Shown: positions 1 through 8,860, numbered from the stretch's first letter. The stretch is 64,000 nucleotides of DNA from Arthrobacter sp. ISL-5 (GCF_018613835.1 NZ_JAGGPM010000020.1:1-64000), one strand, 5' to 3'. The notes: generated from the letters alone by a model not told the origin. Program-made: numbers and translations.

Positions 1-48
1 GGTGAGGGGCCCCCGGCCTTTTTTTGGCTGGCGCCGGAGCGGCGGGGG

Positions 49-2046
49 TCAGCCTGCGGCGGCCAGGAACTTCTTCAGGAGCGGCCCGGACGTTGTGGCG
101 CCGAGGCCGCCGTCCTCCACGAAGACGGCCACGGCCAGATCGCCGTGCACAGCGATGATCCAGGCGTGGGTCTTGGGCGGATTGGCCTTGCCATACTCCG
201 CGGTGCCGGTCTTGGCCCCCACGGGCTCGCCGGGCAGCTCGGCCAGGAAGCCGGCGTGGCCGGACGTCACCACGGCCCGCATCATGTCGGCGAGGGAGGC
301 GGCTTCCGCCTTGGTGATCGGTGTTTCAGCGGCTTTCGCCGGGGCCTCGGCGGTGACGGTCGACGACGGCGACGCACCCTCCGCGGGCTGCGTGCCTGCC
401 GCTCCGCTTGCCGAGGGTGACGCGCCCGGGGCGGCCTCCTGGACCAGCACCGGCGAAACCGGCGAACCCTTCGCGACGGAGCCGGCCATGATGGCTGCGG
501 CCAGCGGGGACATCAGGACCCTGCCCTGCCCGATCATAGCCGCGGCATGGTCGGTGCCTTCGGCCTCGCCCGGGACGGAGCCAAGGAAGGCGTCGGCGCC
601 CAGCTTCGGTGCCTCGACGGCAACACCGAGTGACGTCGCTGCCGACTCCAGCTGTGCCTGCGACACCTTGTCCCGCACCGAGATGAAGGCGGTATTGCAG
701 GAGTGCGCAAACGCGTCACGGAGGGTGACGGAGCCGAGCGAATCGGCGGGATAGCCTTCAGCGTTCTTGAACTTCCGTCCGTCCACGGTGAGGGTGGGCG
801 TGCAATTCACCTTCGAATCGGGGGTGAGCCCGTTGCGCAGCATGGCCAGCGAATCCACCACCTTGAACGTGGAACCCGGTGCGTACTGGCCCAGCATGGC
901 GGTGTTGTAGCCGTTGCTTCCGGGGCCCGATGCCGCGGCCAGCACGGCTCCGGTGGACGGCCGGAGCGCCACGATCGCGGAGGCAGGCTTGATGGCGGCG
1001 AGGGTGTCCTCGGCGAGCTGCTGCAGCTTGAGGTCGAGGGTGGTCTTCAAGGGCGTGCCGGGGGTGGCCTCGATCTGGAATACCGTTCGTCGCGGATCAG
1101 TCGGTGCGGCCTGGATTTCTTCTTTGGTGAGATCCGCGCGCTGCACCCGGACCACAATGCCGTCCTTGCCCCTGAGCTGGGCGTCGTACTGCTGCTGCAG
1201 TCCGCCGGTTCCGGTGACATCGCCGGCGGCCAGGGCGCCGTCGGACTTTTCGATCTGCTCCGCGCTGGCCTCGCCAACGGTGCCGAGCACGGCGCGGGCG
1301 AAGCTCCGCGTCGGAGCGAGGGGCAATTTGTCCTGGATGGCCCGGCCGCCCGGAATCGCCTCGATCTGCGTATCAGTGACGGTGCGGCTGCTGGTGTCGC
1401 GGAGGGTGATGGCCGGAACGAAGGCCTCTGCCCCGGACGCCTCCACCTGCTGAACGTAGGCGGCCGGATCAATGCCCACCAGCTTGGCAAGCTTGGTGGC
1501 GGACTCGGCAGCGTCAGCAGTGCCAAGCTGCGGCTTGTCGATGCCAACGTTGACCACGGGACGGTAGGTGACCAGCTGGGTGTCCTGCGCGCCCAGAATG
1601 TCGGCGCGTTGCGGCGACTGCGTGGACTTGCTGAGGATCTCCCCTTCGGCGAGATCGGGCACCAGCATCCCGGGCGACCACACGGTCAGCCATTTGTCTC
1701 CCGATTTCCGCAGGTCCGCGGAAACGGTGTACTTCCACTCGCCGGAGGCGATCTTCCAGCTGTAGTTGAGCGGGACCCGGGCCGTGTCGCCGTCGAGCTG
1801 CAGCTCTCCTGCCTCTACGGACGGCTTCTCGGGTTCGAGGGCCTTGAAAACCAGCTTCAGCTGGTCGTTCGCGACACTGGAATCGCGGCCGTCGAACGCC
1901 ACGGGACGGAGGTCCAGCCCGGCCACGGCCGCGGCAAGCTGCTTCGCCGCGGCTTCGGCTCCGCCGCGGCCGTCGTCGCATGCCACCAGGGAGGCGCCGA
2001 AAATTAGACCGATAAGGGCAAGTGAAAGTTTTTTAGAGTTCCCCAC
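49..2046 (-). CDS. Penicillin-binding transpeptidase, lipoprotein with NTF2-like N-terminal domain
   Basis: 665 aa. It cross-links peptidoglycan stem peptides on the outer face of the membrane. The N-terminus is a lipoprotein signal with lipobox LVAC (Cys23). An NTF2-like (MecA_N) region follows at about residues 30-150, then a dimerisation region, then the transpeptidase with the three active-site motifs: STFK (Ser392), SCN (Ser449) and KTGT (Lys612). A Pro/Ala/Ser-rich insert lies at about 540-575, before KTGT. The domain order is that of PBP2a/PBP3-like class B enzymes. The start follows directly from the signal peptide. It lies downstream of the oxidoreductase and glycosyltransferase on the same strand, about 100 bp away. 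The stop is 48 bp from the window edge. Confidence 0.93.
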   Translation of the reverse strand: MGNSKKLSLALIGLIFGASLVACDDGRGGAEAAAKQLAAAVAGLDLRPVAFDGRDSSVANDQLKLVFKALEPEKPSVEAGELQLDGDTARVPLNYSWKIASGEWKYTVSADLRKSGDKWLTVWSPGMLVPDLAEGEILSKSTQSPQRADILGAQDTQLVTYRPVVNVGIDKPQLGTADAAESATKLAKLVGIDPAAYVQQVEASGAEAFVPAITLRDTSSRTVTDTQIEAIPGGRAIQDKLPLAPTRSFARAVLGTVGEASAEQIEKSDGALAAGDVTGTGGLQQQYDAQLRGKDGIVVRVQRADLTKEEIQAAPTDPRRTVFQIEATPGTPLKTTLDLKLQQLAEDTLAAIKPASAIVALRPSTGAVLAAASGPGSNGYNTAMLGQYAPGSTFKVVDSLAMLRNGLTPDSKVNCTPTLTVDGRKFKNAEGYPADSLGSVTLRDAFAHSCNTAFISVRDKVSQAQLESAATSLGVAVEAPKLGADAFLGSVPGEAEGTDHAAAMIGQGRVLMSPLAAAIMAGSVAKGSPVSPVLVQEAAPGASPSASGAAGTQPAEGASPSSTVTAEAPAKAAETPITKAEAASLADMMRAVVTSGHAGFLAELPGEPVGAKTGTAEYGKANPPKTHAWIIAVHGDLAVAVFVEDGGLGATTSGPLLKKFLAAAG

Positions 2047-2097
2047 CGCGCTATTATGCCCCTTTCCCGGGACCCCCGCCGGTCATGACCCGTCCCG

Positions 2098-2157
2098 GAG
2101 CGCGAACGGACACTTAAGCCCCCGCGCCCCGAGCGCGAACGGACACTTAAGCCCCCG
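2098..2157. repeat. Perfect 27-bp direct repeat, two copies, 33-bp period
   Basis: The copies at 2098-2124 and 2131-2157 are identical and start GAGCGCGAACGGACAC. They sit between the penicillin-binding lipoprotein and the FAD oxidoreductase. The second copy supplies the stop codon and last bases of the oxidoreductase. A dispersed intergenic repeat family is likely but cannot be tested here. Confidence 0.85.
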
Positions 2158-3595
2158 TCAGACCCAAGGCAGGCGTGTCCAGCCCGAATATGTCCCTTAG
2201 TGCATGTTTCGCCGCGTGGAAGCCGGGCATGCCTGTCACCCCGGGTCCGGGCGGTGTGGACGAGGAACACAAATAGACTCCGCGGGCCGGCGTGCGCCAA
2301 GGAACCGGGGACACCACCGGCCGCTGCAGCAGCCCGCGGATGTCCAGCAGGCCGGCGCTGAAATCACCGCCGATGTAGTTCTGGTTGTAGGCGGCCAGCT
2401 CCGCCGCCGTGGTCACCTTGTACCGGACCACGACGTCCCGGAATCCGGGCGCGAAGCGTTCCAGCTGGTCCATGACCGCCTGGCCCATATCCACGGTGGA
2501 GCCGGCGGGAACATGGCAGTAGCTCCACAGGATATGCCGGCCGCGGGGCGCCCTGGTGGAATCAACCACGGACGGCTGCGACACCAGGACGTACGGCCGC
2601 TCGGGGTGCTTCCCCTCGGCCACGTCTGCTTCGGCCCTGGCCATCTCCGCGCGCGTGCCGCCGACATGGACGGTGCCGGCGTCTTCCAGCCCGGTCCCGG
2701 ACCACGGCACCGGGCCGGACAGGATGAAGTCCACCTTGCACGCGCCGTTGCCGAAGCGGAAGGCCCCCAACGTGCGGAGGTACCCCGCCGACAGCCGGGC
2801 TCCGGCGATGCGGGCCAGGGCTGGCGGTGCCACGTCCAGAAGCACGGCCCTGGCGGGTTCCAGCTCCGAGAGCGATGACACCAAGAAATCCGTTTGGATC
2901 ACGCCCCCGTGGGCCTCGATGTCCGCGACCATGGCAGCGGCAATCGCCGACGACCCGCCCACGGGTATGGGCCAGCCCTGGGCATGGGCCAGCGCATTGA
3001 GCAGGAGGCCCGCACCGGCCGAGGCGGGAGAAGGCAGCCGGGACACGGCATGGGCCGCCACGCCGGTGAGCAGGGCCGGTGCCCGGTCTTGCCTAAAACG
3101 GAGGTTCCACAGCGGCGACCCCTGCTCCGCCGTTCGGAGGCCCATGATCGCGGCGGCCGCCGGCCGGTTCGGAATCCGCAGCAGCTGATCAGACGTGGTT
3201 TCCACGATGCCGTCGATGTGCCGCACGAGCGGAGCCATGAGCCTGCGGTAGGCGCGGCCGTCACGCCCCAGTTCGTCAGCTGTCCGGTCCAGGGACTGGT
3301 ACGCGAGGGCCGACCGGCCGCGGTCCAGCGGCGAGCCGAACTGGACGGCGGGAATCCTCAGTTCGACCCGGCGCGGCAGTTCGAAGGCCCGGAAAAACGG
3401 CGACGCAAGCGCCATGGGATGCACCGCGGAGCAGACGTCATGCCAGTGGCCCTCCTCCATGACCTCGGAGGTCCGGGTTCCGCCGCCAATGTCCGGGGCG
3501 GCCTCGTAGACGTGCACCTTCAGCCCCGCCCTGGCCATGAGGACGGCAGCGGCGAGCCCGTTGGGGCCGGAACCGACGACCGCGACGTCAGCCAT
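2147..3595 (-). CDS. FAD-dependent oxidoreductase, phytoene desaturase/CrtO-like
   Basis: About 482 aa. Amine-oxidase/phytoene-desaturase fold. It opens with the dinucleotide-binding motif VGSGPNGLAAAVLMARAG, followed by an acidic strand end (VYEAAPDIGGG). It closes with the family's C-terminal FAD-contact segment (GVYLCSSSTPPGPGVTGMPG). I place the start at the ATG at 3595, not the longer open frame, because the Rossmann motif begins six residues later and the upstream frame is the end of the glycosyltransferase. It overlaps that gene's stop by 8 bp, so the two are probably translationally coupled. The substrate is unknown. No other carotenoid gene is in view, so a carotenoid role is only a family guess. 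Confidence 0.85.
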   Translation of the reverse strand: MADVAVVGSGPNGLAAAVLMARAGLKVHVYEAAPDIGGGTRTSEVMEEGHWHDVCSAVHPMALASPFFRAFELPRRVELRIPAVQFGSPLDRGRSALAYQSLDRTADELGRDGRAYRRLMAPLVRHIDGIVETTSDQLLRIPNRPAAAAIMGLRTAEQGSPLWNLRFRQDRAPALLTGVAAHAVSRLPSPASAGAGLLLNALAHAQGWPIPVGGSSAIAAAMVADIEAHGGVIQTDFLVSSLSELEPARAVLLDVAPPALARIAGARLSAGYLRTLGAFRFGNGACKVDFILSGPVPWSGTGLEDAGTVHVGGTRAEMARAEADVAEGKHPERPYVLVSQPSVVDSTRAPRGRHILWSYCHVPAGSTVDMGQAVMDQLERFAPGFRDVVVRYKVTTAAELAAYNQNYIGGDFSAGLLDIRGLLQRPVVSPVPWRTPARGVYLCSSSTPPGPGVTGMPGFHAAKHALRDIFGLDTPALGLTGA

Positions 3596-5057
3596 CGCGG
3601 GAGCCCACCCGCCAGGGCACCACGGACGCCGACGGGCGCAACAGATCCACCCGGATCCGGTCAGGGGCATTGTTGAACGGCCCGCCGTGCGGATCGTCCA
3701 TGGAGTGCCGGCGGATCGGATCGTACCGAGGGTCCCAGATGTCCCAGACAACGCGCACCATCAAATATGCAGTAGCGAGCATATGTGCAGCAACGGCCAG
3801 GACGTAGTAGGGCATGTCGATGTTGTGCTGTGAAACGCCACCGCTGGTCACTTGGCCAAGATACATCCAGACCGCGGCCCAGTGCAGCCCCTCGATTCCC
3901 TGCCAGATGAGGAAGTCGCGCCACTTCGGCCGCGCCAGCGCCAGCAGGGGAACCAGCCAGAGGACGAACTGCGGGGAGTACACCTTGTTGGTCAGGATGA
4001 AGGCCGCGACGATCAGGAAGGCTAGCTGCGCCAATCGTGGCCGCCGGGGGGCCGTCAGGGCCAGGACCGCAATGAGGACACAGGCCACGACGAATACGTT
4101 CAGGGCCAGCGTGTTGATGGCCTCGGGTGTCAGGGGAGTCCACCGGACGCGCTCAGCCACCAGGTTGTACGCGAACCAGGGCGAGCTGAACCCGGCCGGG
4201 CGGTCCTGGGTGAACTCGAAGAAATACTTCCAGCCGGCGGGGTCCCGTACGGCAACGGGCAGGTTGACGGCCAGCCAGGCAAGGGTGGCAGCCGCCGCCG
4301 TGACCACGAAGGCGCGGATTTTCCCGGTGCGCAGGGCCAGCAGAAGGATCGCGCCGAAGACGAGGACGGGGTAGAGCTTCGTGGCCGTGCCCAGGCCGAT
4401 CAGGATCCCGGCGAGGACCAGCCGCTCCCTTGAAAAGAAGTACATGCCAAGCGCCAGCAGGGCCACGGCCCACATGTCCCAGTTGATCACGCCGGCGAGG
4501 ACGATTCCTGGCGCGAGGGCCACCATGGCCGCGTCCCAGGGGCGCTTCCGGGTCATCCGCGCCGTGGCCAGAACAGTGACGATCCAGACAGCGGTGATGA
4601 GGGTTGCGTTGACGTCGAAGTAGCCGAGGATCCGGGCATCGGTCACGCCTTGGCCCGGGACCAGCAGGGCCGTGATTCCGGCGATGAGCCCCATGAGCAC
4701 GGGGTACTCAAACAGAGTGCCCGGAGTGACGAACGGGAAGGCTCCATCGCCGATCCCGCGGTTGCGGAACAGTTCCGGAAAATCGGAATAGCACGTGGAG
4801 TAGAAGTGGGAGGGCGTCTCCCAGCCGTTGGCCCGGCAGTAATCCTTGATGGCGATCCCCACCAGGGCGGCCAGGACAGTGAGGATGATGAGCACGCGTT
4901 CCACCGTGAAGAAACCGGGGGAGACGATCCCAGGAGCCGCACGGTGGCCCATGGGCCCGCCGATCAGTTCGGTGAAGTTCCTGAGGAACCGGTCGCTGCG
5001 GCTCGGCACGACGAGGCGCGCCCGCTTTCGATGGGGCGGCGTCTGTGTCTCCTGCAT
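3588..5057 (-). CDS. GT87-type polyprenyl-sugar-dependent membrane glycosyltransferase (DUF2029)
   Basis: About 489 aa, with a short basic cytoplasmic N-terminus followed by roughly ten hydrophobic segments. An acidic loop motif (ATKLYPVLVFGAILLLAL region) is typical of GT87/DUF2029 alpha-mannosyltransferases, which use polyprenyl-phosphate mannose on the outer face of the membrane. The start is the ATG at 5057 (MQETQTPPHRKRARL), since the frame upstream is hairpin and leader sequence. A DUF2029 protein beside a class A/B PBP also occurs in mycobacteria (Rv0051 next to PonA1), which suggests a cell-envelope role. It is preceded by a five-codon ORF and a strong hairpin, and overlaps the oxidoreductase by 8 bp. 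Confidence 0.82.
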   Translation of the reverse strand: MQETQTPPHRKRARLVVPSRSDRFLRNFTELIGGPMGHRAAPGIVSPGFFTVERVLIILTVLAALVGIAIKDYCRANGWETPSHFYSTCYSDFPELFRNRGIGDGAFPFVTPGTLFEYPVLMGLIAGITALLVPGQGVTDARILGYFDVNATLITAVWIVTVLATARMTRKRPWDAAMVALAPGIVLAGVINWDMWAVALLALGMYFFSRERLVLAGILIGLGTATKLYPVLVFGAILLLALRTGKIRAFVVTAAAATLAWLAVNLPVAVRDPAGWKYFFEFTQDRPAGFSSPWFAYNLVAERVRWTPLTPEAINTLALNVFVVACVLIAVLALTAPRRPRLAQLAFLIVAAFILTNKVYSPQFVLWLVPLLALARPKWRDFLIWQGIEGLHWAAVWMYLGQVTSGGVSQHNIDMPYYVLAVAAHMLATAYLMVRVVWDIWDPRYDPIRRHSMDDPHGGPFNNAPDRIRVDLLRPSASVVPWRVGSRDG

Positions 5058-5104
5058 GTGTTTGAGCTTACCGGTGGACGTGTTGGGCACGGCGGACGCG
5101 GCGA

Positions 5105-5130
5105 GAGCCCGCGCGTAGCCGCGCGGGCTC
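5105..5130 (-). promoter_or_regulatory. 11-bp perfect hairpin between the MDCCV mini-ORF and the glycosyltransferase
   Basis: GAGCCCGCGCG at 5105-5115 and its exact complement at 5120-5130 are separated by four bases. Almost all pairs are G-C. No T-tract follows in the minus direction, so it is either an attenuator-like structure, a Rho-type stop or a processing element. It lies 13 bp downstream of the mini-ORF stop and 47 bp upstream of the glycosyltransferase start. Confidence 0.7.
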
Positions 5131-5143
5131 CCTGCTGAGCGTG

Positions 5144-5161
5144 CTAGACACAGCAATCCAT
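5144..5161 (-). CDS. Five-codon leader-like ORF, MDCCV
   Basis: ATG at 5161 and TAG at 5146-5144 give M-D-C-C-V. It is preceded by a strong Shine-Dalgarno (AAGGAGG, about five bases before the ATG). Two adjacent Cys codons just ahead of an 11-bp hairpin and a long downstream gene resemble a cysteine-sensing translational attenuator, as known for Cys-rich upstream ORFs in mycobacteria. That role is inference. The ORF itself and its RBS are seen directly. Confidence 0.5.
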   Translation of the reverse strand: MDCCV

Positions 5162-5202
5162 CAGTTCCTCCTTGTTGGACAGGAAATTTGGCGGACGCGG
5201 TG

Positions 5203-5343
5203 TCAGCGCATGCTGCTCATTTGCTGGTGCATCAGCACGTAGACGTCCTCCCGTTTCCGGTCGAGCAGCCGGCTGTTGAACTGCTGCTGCTGGTTCATTC
5301 CTGAGTTCCGGCCGGAAAGTACTTCCTGGAGTTTGCGGAGCAT
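5203..5343 (-). CDS. Small hypothetical protein, 46 aa
   Basis: Starts at the ATG at 5343 behind an almost ideal Shine-Dalgarno (AAAGGAGGTGA). The product is short, polar and Gln-rich in the middle (NQQQQFN), then basic, with no Cys, no membrane segment and a Met-rich end (LMHQQMSSMR). A longer open frame exists upstream, but the RBS fixes the start. I do not recognise a family. It lies 41 bp upstream of the MDCCV mini-ORF, so the two may share a transcript that continues into the glycosyltransferase gene. Confidence 0.5.
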   Translation of the reverse strand: MLRKLQEVLSGRNSGMNQQQQFNSRLLDRKREDVYVLMHQQMSSMR

Positions 5344-5564
5344 GGCGTTCACCTCCTTTCGTTGCGGGCTAGTGGTGCTGCTGGCGGCGCCGGAGACGAC
5401 GGCGGTACTGCTACTGGGTGTCATGACGGGTCCTTGGTCTTCGGGGTGGAACTTTGTTTCGGGATGGATAGGGAGAGGTTTGGAGATGGACAGGGCCGGC
5501 AATTCGGGCATGACAATTAGGGCCATTTGAATTCTTCAAAGAATGGCCGAAAGGAGGCATAGAA

Positions 5565-5723
5565 ATGCCCGGTACAAAGAAAGAGAAATCCGCAAAAAGC
5601 GGTAAATGGCCCCGAAGCGGTAGCGCCGCAGATCCCAACAAGAAGCAGGGTTCCGAATTATGGGGTGCTGCGCAACCGCGTGGTTCCGCTACATCAGACC
5701 GCCGTGGCCAGAAAATCCCCTAA
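5565..5723 (+). CDS. Small basic hypothetical protein, 52 aa
   Basis: ATG at 5565 behind AAAGGAGG at good spacing; stop at 5721-5723. The product begins MPGTKKEKSAKSGKWPRSGS and is rich in Lys, Ser, Gly and Arg. It has no membrane segment and is probably intrinsically disordered. The composition recalls small stress or nucleic-acid-binding peptides, but I recognise no family. It is transcribed opposite to the neighbouring small ORFs. Confidence 0.45.
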   Translation: MPGTKKEKSAKSGKWPRSGSAADPNKKQGSELWGAAQPRGSATSDRRGQKIP

Positions 5724-5782
5724 AGAAGGGGGATCAGTTTCCTGCTAACGCCCCACTGGGGCAGGCACCAGGAGCGCGAGGA

Positions 5783-5878
5783 TCAGGAGCCGGCAAATCC
5801 GTGAAGAGGGCGCGGGTCAGCAACGAAGGCCGGGATCGCGGTGATGGTCAACTTCCATCCGCTAGTCAAAGTAATCAT
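5783..5878 (-). CDS. Candidate very small protein, 31 aa
   Basis: ATG at 5878 preceded by AAAGGAGG (about eight bases upstream); TGA at 5785-5783. The first half of the product is moderately hydrophobic (MITLTSGWKLTITAIPAFVA). There is no recognisable family. The main support is the RBS and the position in a lower-GC stretch with other short ORFs that have strong RBSs. Confidence 0.33.
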   Translation of the reverse strand: MITLTSGWKLTITAIPAFVADPRPLHGFAGS

Positions 5879-6045
5879 TTTCCCAACCTCCTTTTCTGCT
5901 CTGCCGTTGCACCAGCTGACTGGCCGGACAACGCGCGCCGTGACCCTGGCAAGCCGCACTGGGATCAGAAATAAAATTACACCAGGAATGGCGATCTTGA
6001 CTACTTAATTCTCAAACAAATTCGAGAATCACCCGGAAACTATTC

Positions 6046-6627
6046 CTAGAGGCCCCAGCGGACAATGGCAGGAGTCCGTTTATCCCAGCCGAGCGTGCAC
6101 ACTTTCGCCGTGCCAAGAATGAAGTGCCGGCCCTCTTCCGGAGCGAGTTCGAGCCACCGTGCCGTGAGGATCCTCGAGAAGTGGCCATGGGCCACAATCA
6201 GGACATTGTCCAGGCCTGATTCCAGGACCCGGGCCACGATTTTGTCCGCCCGGGCGGCCACGTCAGTCAGCTTCTCGCCGTTCGGAACGCCGTGCGTCCA
6301 GATCAGGTAGTCCGGGTTGTCCTTCCGGATCAGGTCCGAGCTGATGCCTTCGTAGTCGCCGTAGTCCCATTCGACAGCCAGCGGTTCGTGGACGGCATCG
6401 GGGAAGCCGGCGAGTTCCGCGGTACGGCGTGCGCGGCGCAGCGGTGAGGTCAGCACCAGGTCGAAGTCCACGCTGTCCAGGATCTTGCGCGCCTCAACCG
6501 CCTGCTGTTCGCCCTCCACCGTCAGGGGAAGGTCAGTCAGCCCCGTGTACTGGCCGCTCTTGGACCATTCGGTTTCACCGTGCCGCAGTATCCAGAGCTG
6601 GGTACGGGCGATGTTGGCGGCGTTCAC
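6046..6627 (-). CDS. Histidine phosphatase family protein
   Basis: 193 aa. Phosphoglycerate-mutase-like fold with the signature LRHGETEW at the N-terminus (phospho-accepting His16). A second conserved block ending VAHGHFSR supplies the distal catalytic His. Members dephosphorylate small phosphorylated metabolites; the substrate cannot be told from sequence. The GTG start abuts the stop of the upstream CCA-adding enzyme (TAA then GTG), so the two are surely cotranscribed. Confidence 0.9.
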   Translation of the reverse strand: MNAANIARTQLWILRHGETEWSKSGQYTGLTDLPLTVEGEQQAVEARKILDSVDFDLVLTSPLRRARRTAELAGFPDAVHEPLAVEWDYGDYEGISSDLIRKDNPDYLIWTHGVPNGEKLTDVAARADKIVARVLESGLDNVLIVAHGHFSRILTARWLELAPEEGRHFILGTAKVCTLGWDKRTPAIVRWGL

Positions 6628-8163
6628 TTAGGACTCCTCGGTTGGGGAAGGTTCGACGGCGGCGGGAGACTTGGCTGGGTCCGGCGCCGCAGCGCTCGGA
6701 GCGGCGGACTCCGGTGCTTCGGGGGCTGATTCGGGCTGCTCGGCCCACCAGGCCAGCAGCCGGGACTCTGCGACGGCCGCGTCCAGCGGGCCGTGCTCCA
6801 TCCGCTCCTCCAGCAGGTATTTGTACGCCCTTCCCACCACAGGTCCGGGCTTGAGCCTCAGCAGGGCCATGATCTGGGCACCGTTCAGGTCCGGCCGCAC
6901 AGCCTCCAGGGACTCCTGCTCGCGGAGGGCCTCGATCCGTGACTCGAGATCGTCGTAGGCGAAGGACAGCCGCTCGGCCTTGCGCTGGTTGCGGGTGGTG
7001 ACGTCCGACCGGGTCAGCCGGTGCAGGCGTCCCAGCAGGGGTCCGGCGTCGGTGATGTAGCGGCGCACGGCGGAGTCGGTCCAGCCCGCCTCGCCGTAGC
7101 CGTAGAAGCGCATGTGGAGTTCCACGAGGCGGGCGACGGCCTTGATGGTGTCGTTGTCGAAGCGGAGGGTCTTCATCCGCTTCGCGGTGAGTTTGGCCCC
7201 CACCATGTCGTGGTGCCGGAAGCTCACCGCGCCGCCCGGTTCGAAGCGGCGCGTAGCCGGCTTGCCGACGTCGTGCATCAGTGCGGCGAACCGCAGGATG
7301 AAATCCGGGCCGGGCACCAGACCGTCTTCGTCCGTCTCAAGGGATGCCGCCTGCTCCAGTACCTGGAGGGAGTGCTGGTACACATCCTTGTGGCGGTGGT
7401 GTTCGTCGGATTCGAGGCGGAGCGCGGACACTTCGGGCAGCACGAACTCGGCCAGTCCGGTGTCCACCAGCAGGTCCACACCCACGCGCGGGTGCATGCC
7501 GCAGATGAGCTTGACGAGTTCATCGCGCACACGCTCGGAGGAGATGATGCTGATGCGGTCGGCCATCTGGGTCATGGCAACCCTGACGTCGTCATGAACG
7601 GCCACGCCCAGCTGGGACGCAAACCGGGCGGCGCGCATCATGCGCAGGGGATCGTCAGAAAAGGACGCCTCGGGGGCGCCGGGGGTGGCCAGCACCGAGG
7701 CGTGGAGGTCGCGGACGCCGCCGAAGGGATCGATCAGCTCCATCGACGGCAGCCGCAGCGCCATGGCGTTGATCGTAAAGTCGCGGCGCAGCAGGTCGTC
7801 GGTGAGCGAGGACCCGAAGGCCACCACGGGTTTGCGGGACTCCGGATCGTAGGCCTCGGCGCGGTACGTGGTGATCTCGATCTGGAAGCCGGCCTTGCGC
7901 ATGCCGATCGTTCCGAAGGCGCGCCCAATCTCCCAGAAATTGTCCGCCCACTTCTTAACCAGCGCGACAGTCTGGTCCGGCGTGGCGTCAGTGGTGAAAT
8001 CAAGGTCCGGGGACGTGCGGCCCAGGAAGAGGTCGCGGACCGGTCCTCCGACGAGCGACAGCTCATGACCGGCATCCACGAACCGCTGCCCGAGCTCCAG
8101 GACCACCGGGTCCACCTGGAAGTCGACGGTGTGGAGATCAGTCTTTTGATGTGCGTGCGCCAT
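6628..8163 (-). CDS. cca: CCA tRNA nucleotidyltransferase
   Basis: 511 aa. It adds or repairs the 3'-CCA of tRNAs using CTP and ATP. The N-terminal class II nucleotidyltransferase domain has GGPVRD (residues 39-44) and the metal-binding DLD pair (Asp53, Asp55). The RNA-binding domain is followed by an HD phosphohydrolase domain (LMHDVGKP). The C-terminal 40 residues are a Pro/Ala-rich tail. It is needed here because at least two of the three tRNAs in the window lack an encoded CCA. Divergent from the NUDIX gene, with a 148-bp shared promoter region, and next to it as in mycobacteria (pcnA-Rv3908). Confidence 0.96.
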   Translation of the reverse strand: MAHAHQKTDLHTVDFQVDPVVLELGQRFVDAGHELSLVGGPVRDLFLGRTSPDLDFTTDATPDQTVALVKKWADNFWEIGRAFGTIGMRKAGFQIEITTYRAEAYDPESRKPVVAFGSSLTDDLLRRDFTINAMALRLPSMELIDPFGGVRDLHASVLATPGAPEASFSDDPLRMMRAARFASQLGVAVHDDVRVAMTQMADRISIISSERVRDELVKLICGMHPRVGVDLLVDTGLAEFVLPEVSALRLESDEHHRHKDVYQHSLQVLEQAASLETDEDGLVPGPDFILRFAALMHDVGKPATRRFEPGGAVSFRHHDMVGAKLTAKRMKTLRFDNDTIKAVARLVELHMRFYGYGEAGWTDSAVRRYITDAGPLLGRLHRLTRSDVTTRNQRKAERLSFAYDDLESRIEALREQESLEAVRPDLNGAQIMALLRLKPGPVVGRAYKYLLEERMEHGPLDAAVAESRLLAWWAEQPESAPEAPESAAPSAAAPDPAKSPAAVEPSPTEES

Positions 8164-8311
8164 AGTTACTTAAGCTTGTCAGAAAACCATCCCCAACCAC
8201 ACCAAATGGCGGTCATTGCGGGATGGCGGCGGGAAAGTCCGTCATATGCAGTCCACTTGGAAGTCATGTTCCGGTCATCACCAAGGGGCAAGAGTCGTTA
8301 GAGTGGACTTC

Positions 8312-8860
8312 ATGGCCCATCCCGTACCGAGCGCTCCCGGCAGGAGGACGAACCCACCGTTGCCATCGGCAATCGGTGCCCACGTCGCGCCCGCCCCGCA
8401 CTCGGCGCCGGCCTCCCTTCCCACCGTTGAGGAAATCTCCGCCGGCGGCGTCGTGGTGGACACGTCCGACGGCGAATTGAGGGTCGCGATCATCGCCCGC
8501 CTTAATAGGGGCGGACGTCTGGAATGGTGCCTGCCGAAGGGGCATCCGGAGGGCCGGGAAAACAACGAGGAAGCCGCTGTCCGCGAGATCGCCGAGGAGA
8601 CCGGCATCGACGGCAAGATCCTGGCCCCGCTGGGCAGCATCGACTACTGGTTCACCGTCAGCGGGCACCGGGTGCACAAGACCGTCCACCATTACCTTCT
8701 GCAGGCGACGGGCGGCGAGCTCACCATCGAAAACGATCCTGACAAGGAAGCGGTGGATGTTGCCTGGGTTCCCATTCACGAGCTTGCCCGCAAACTCTCC
8801 TTTCCCAACGAACGCCGCATCGCGGACCTGGCCCGCGAAGTCCTGCCCGAACACCTCTGA
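8312..8860 (+). CDS. NUDIX hydrolase
   Basis: 182 aa from the ATG at 8312. The upstream open frame overlaps the promoter region and has no family similarity. It contains a complete Nudix box (G-x5-E-x7-REUxEExGU) in the segment from GHPEGRE to REIAEETGI. The N-terminus (about 45 residues) is Pro/Ala-rich. Such enzymes cleave nucleoside diphosphates linked to other groups. Near cca and murJ it matches Rv3908 of M. tuberculosis (MutT4). The substrate is unproven. Confidence 0.92.
   Translation: MAHPVPSAPGRRTNPPLPSAIGAHVAPAPHSAPASLPTVEEISAGGVVVDTSDGELRVAIIARLNRGGRLEWCLPKGHPEGRENNEEAAVREIAEETGIDGKILAPLGSIDYWFTVSGHRVHKTVHHYLLQATGGELTIENDPDKEAVDVAWVPIHELARKLSFPNERRIADLAREVLPEHL

Noticed and set aside
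1..48. T7 run after a GC stretch (GGCCTTTTTTTGG) as a terminator of a gene left of the window
   Set aside because: No clear stem can be completed within the visible bases, so it cannot be supported.
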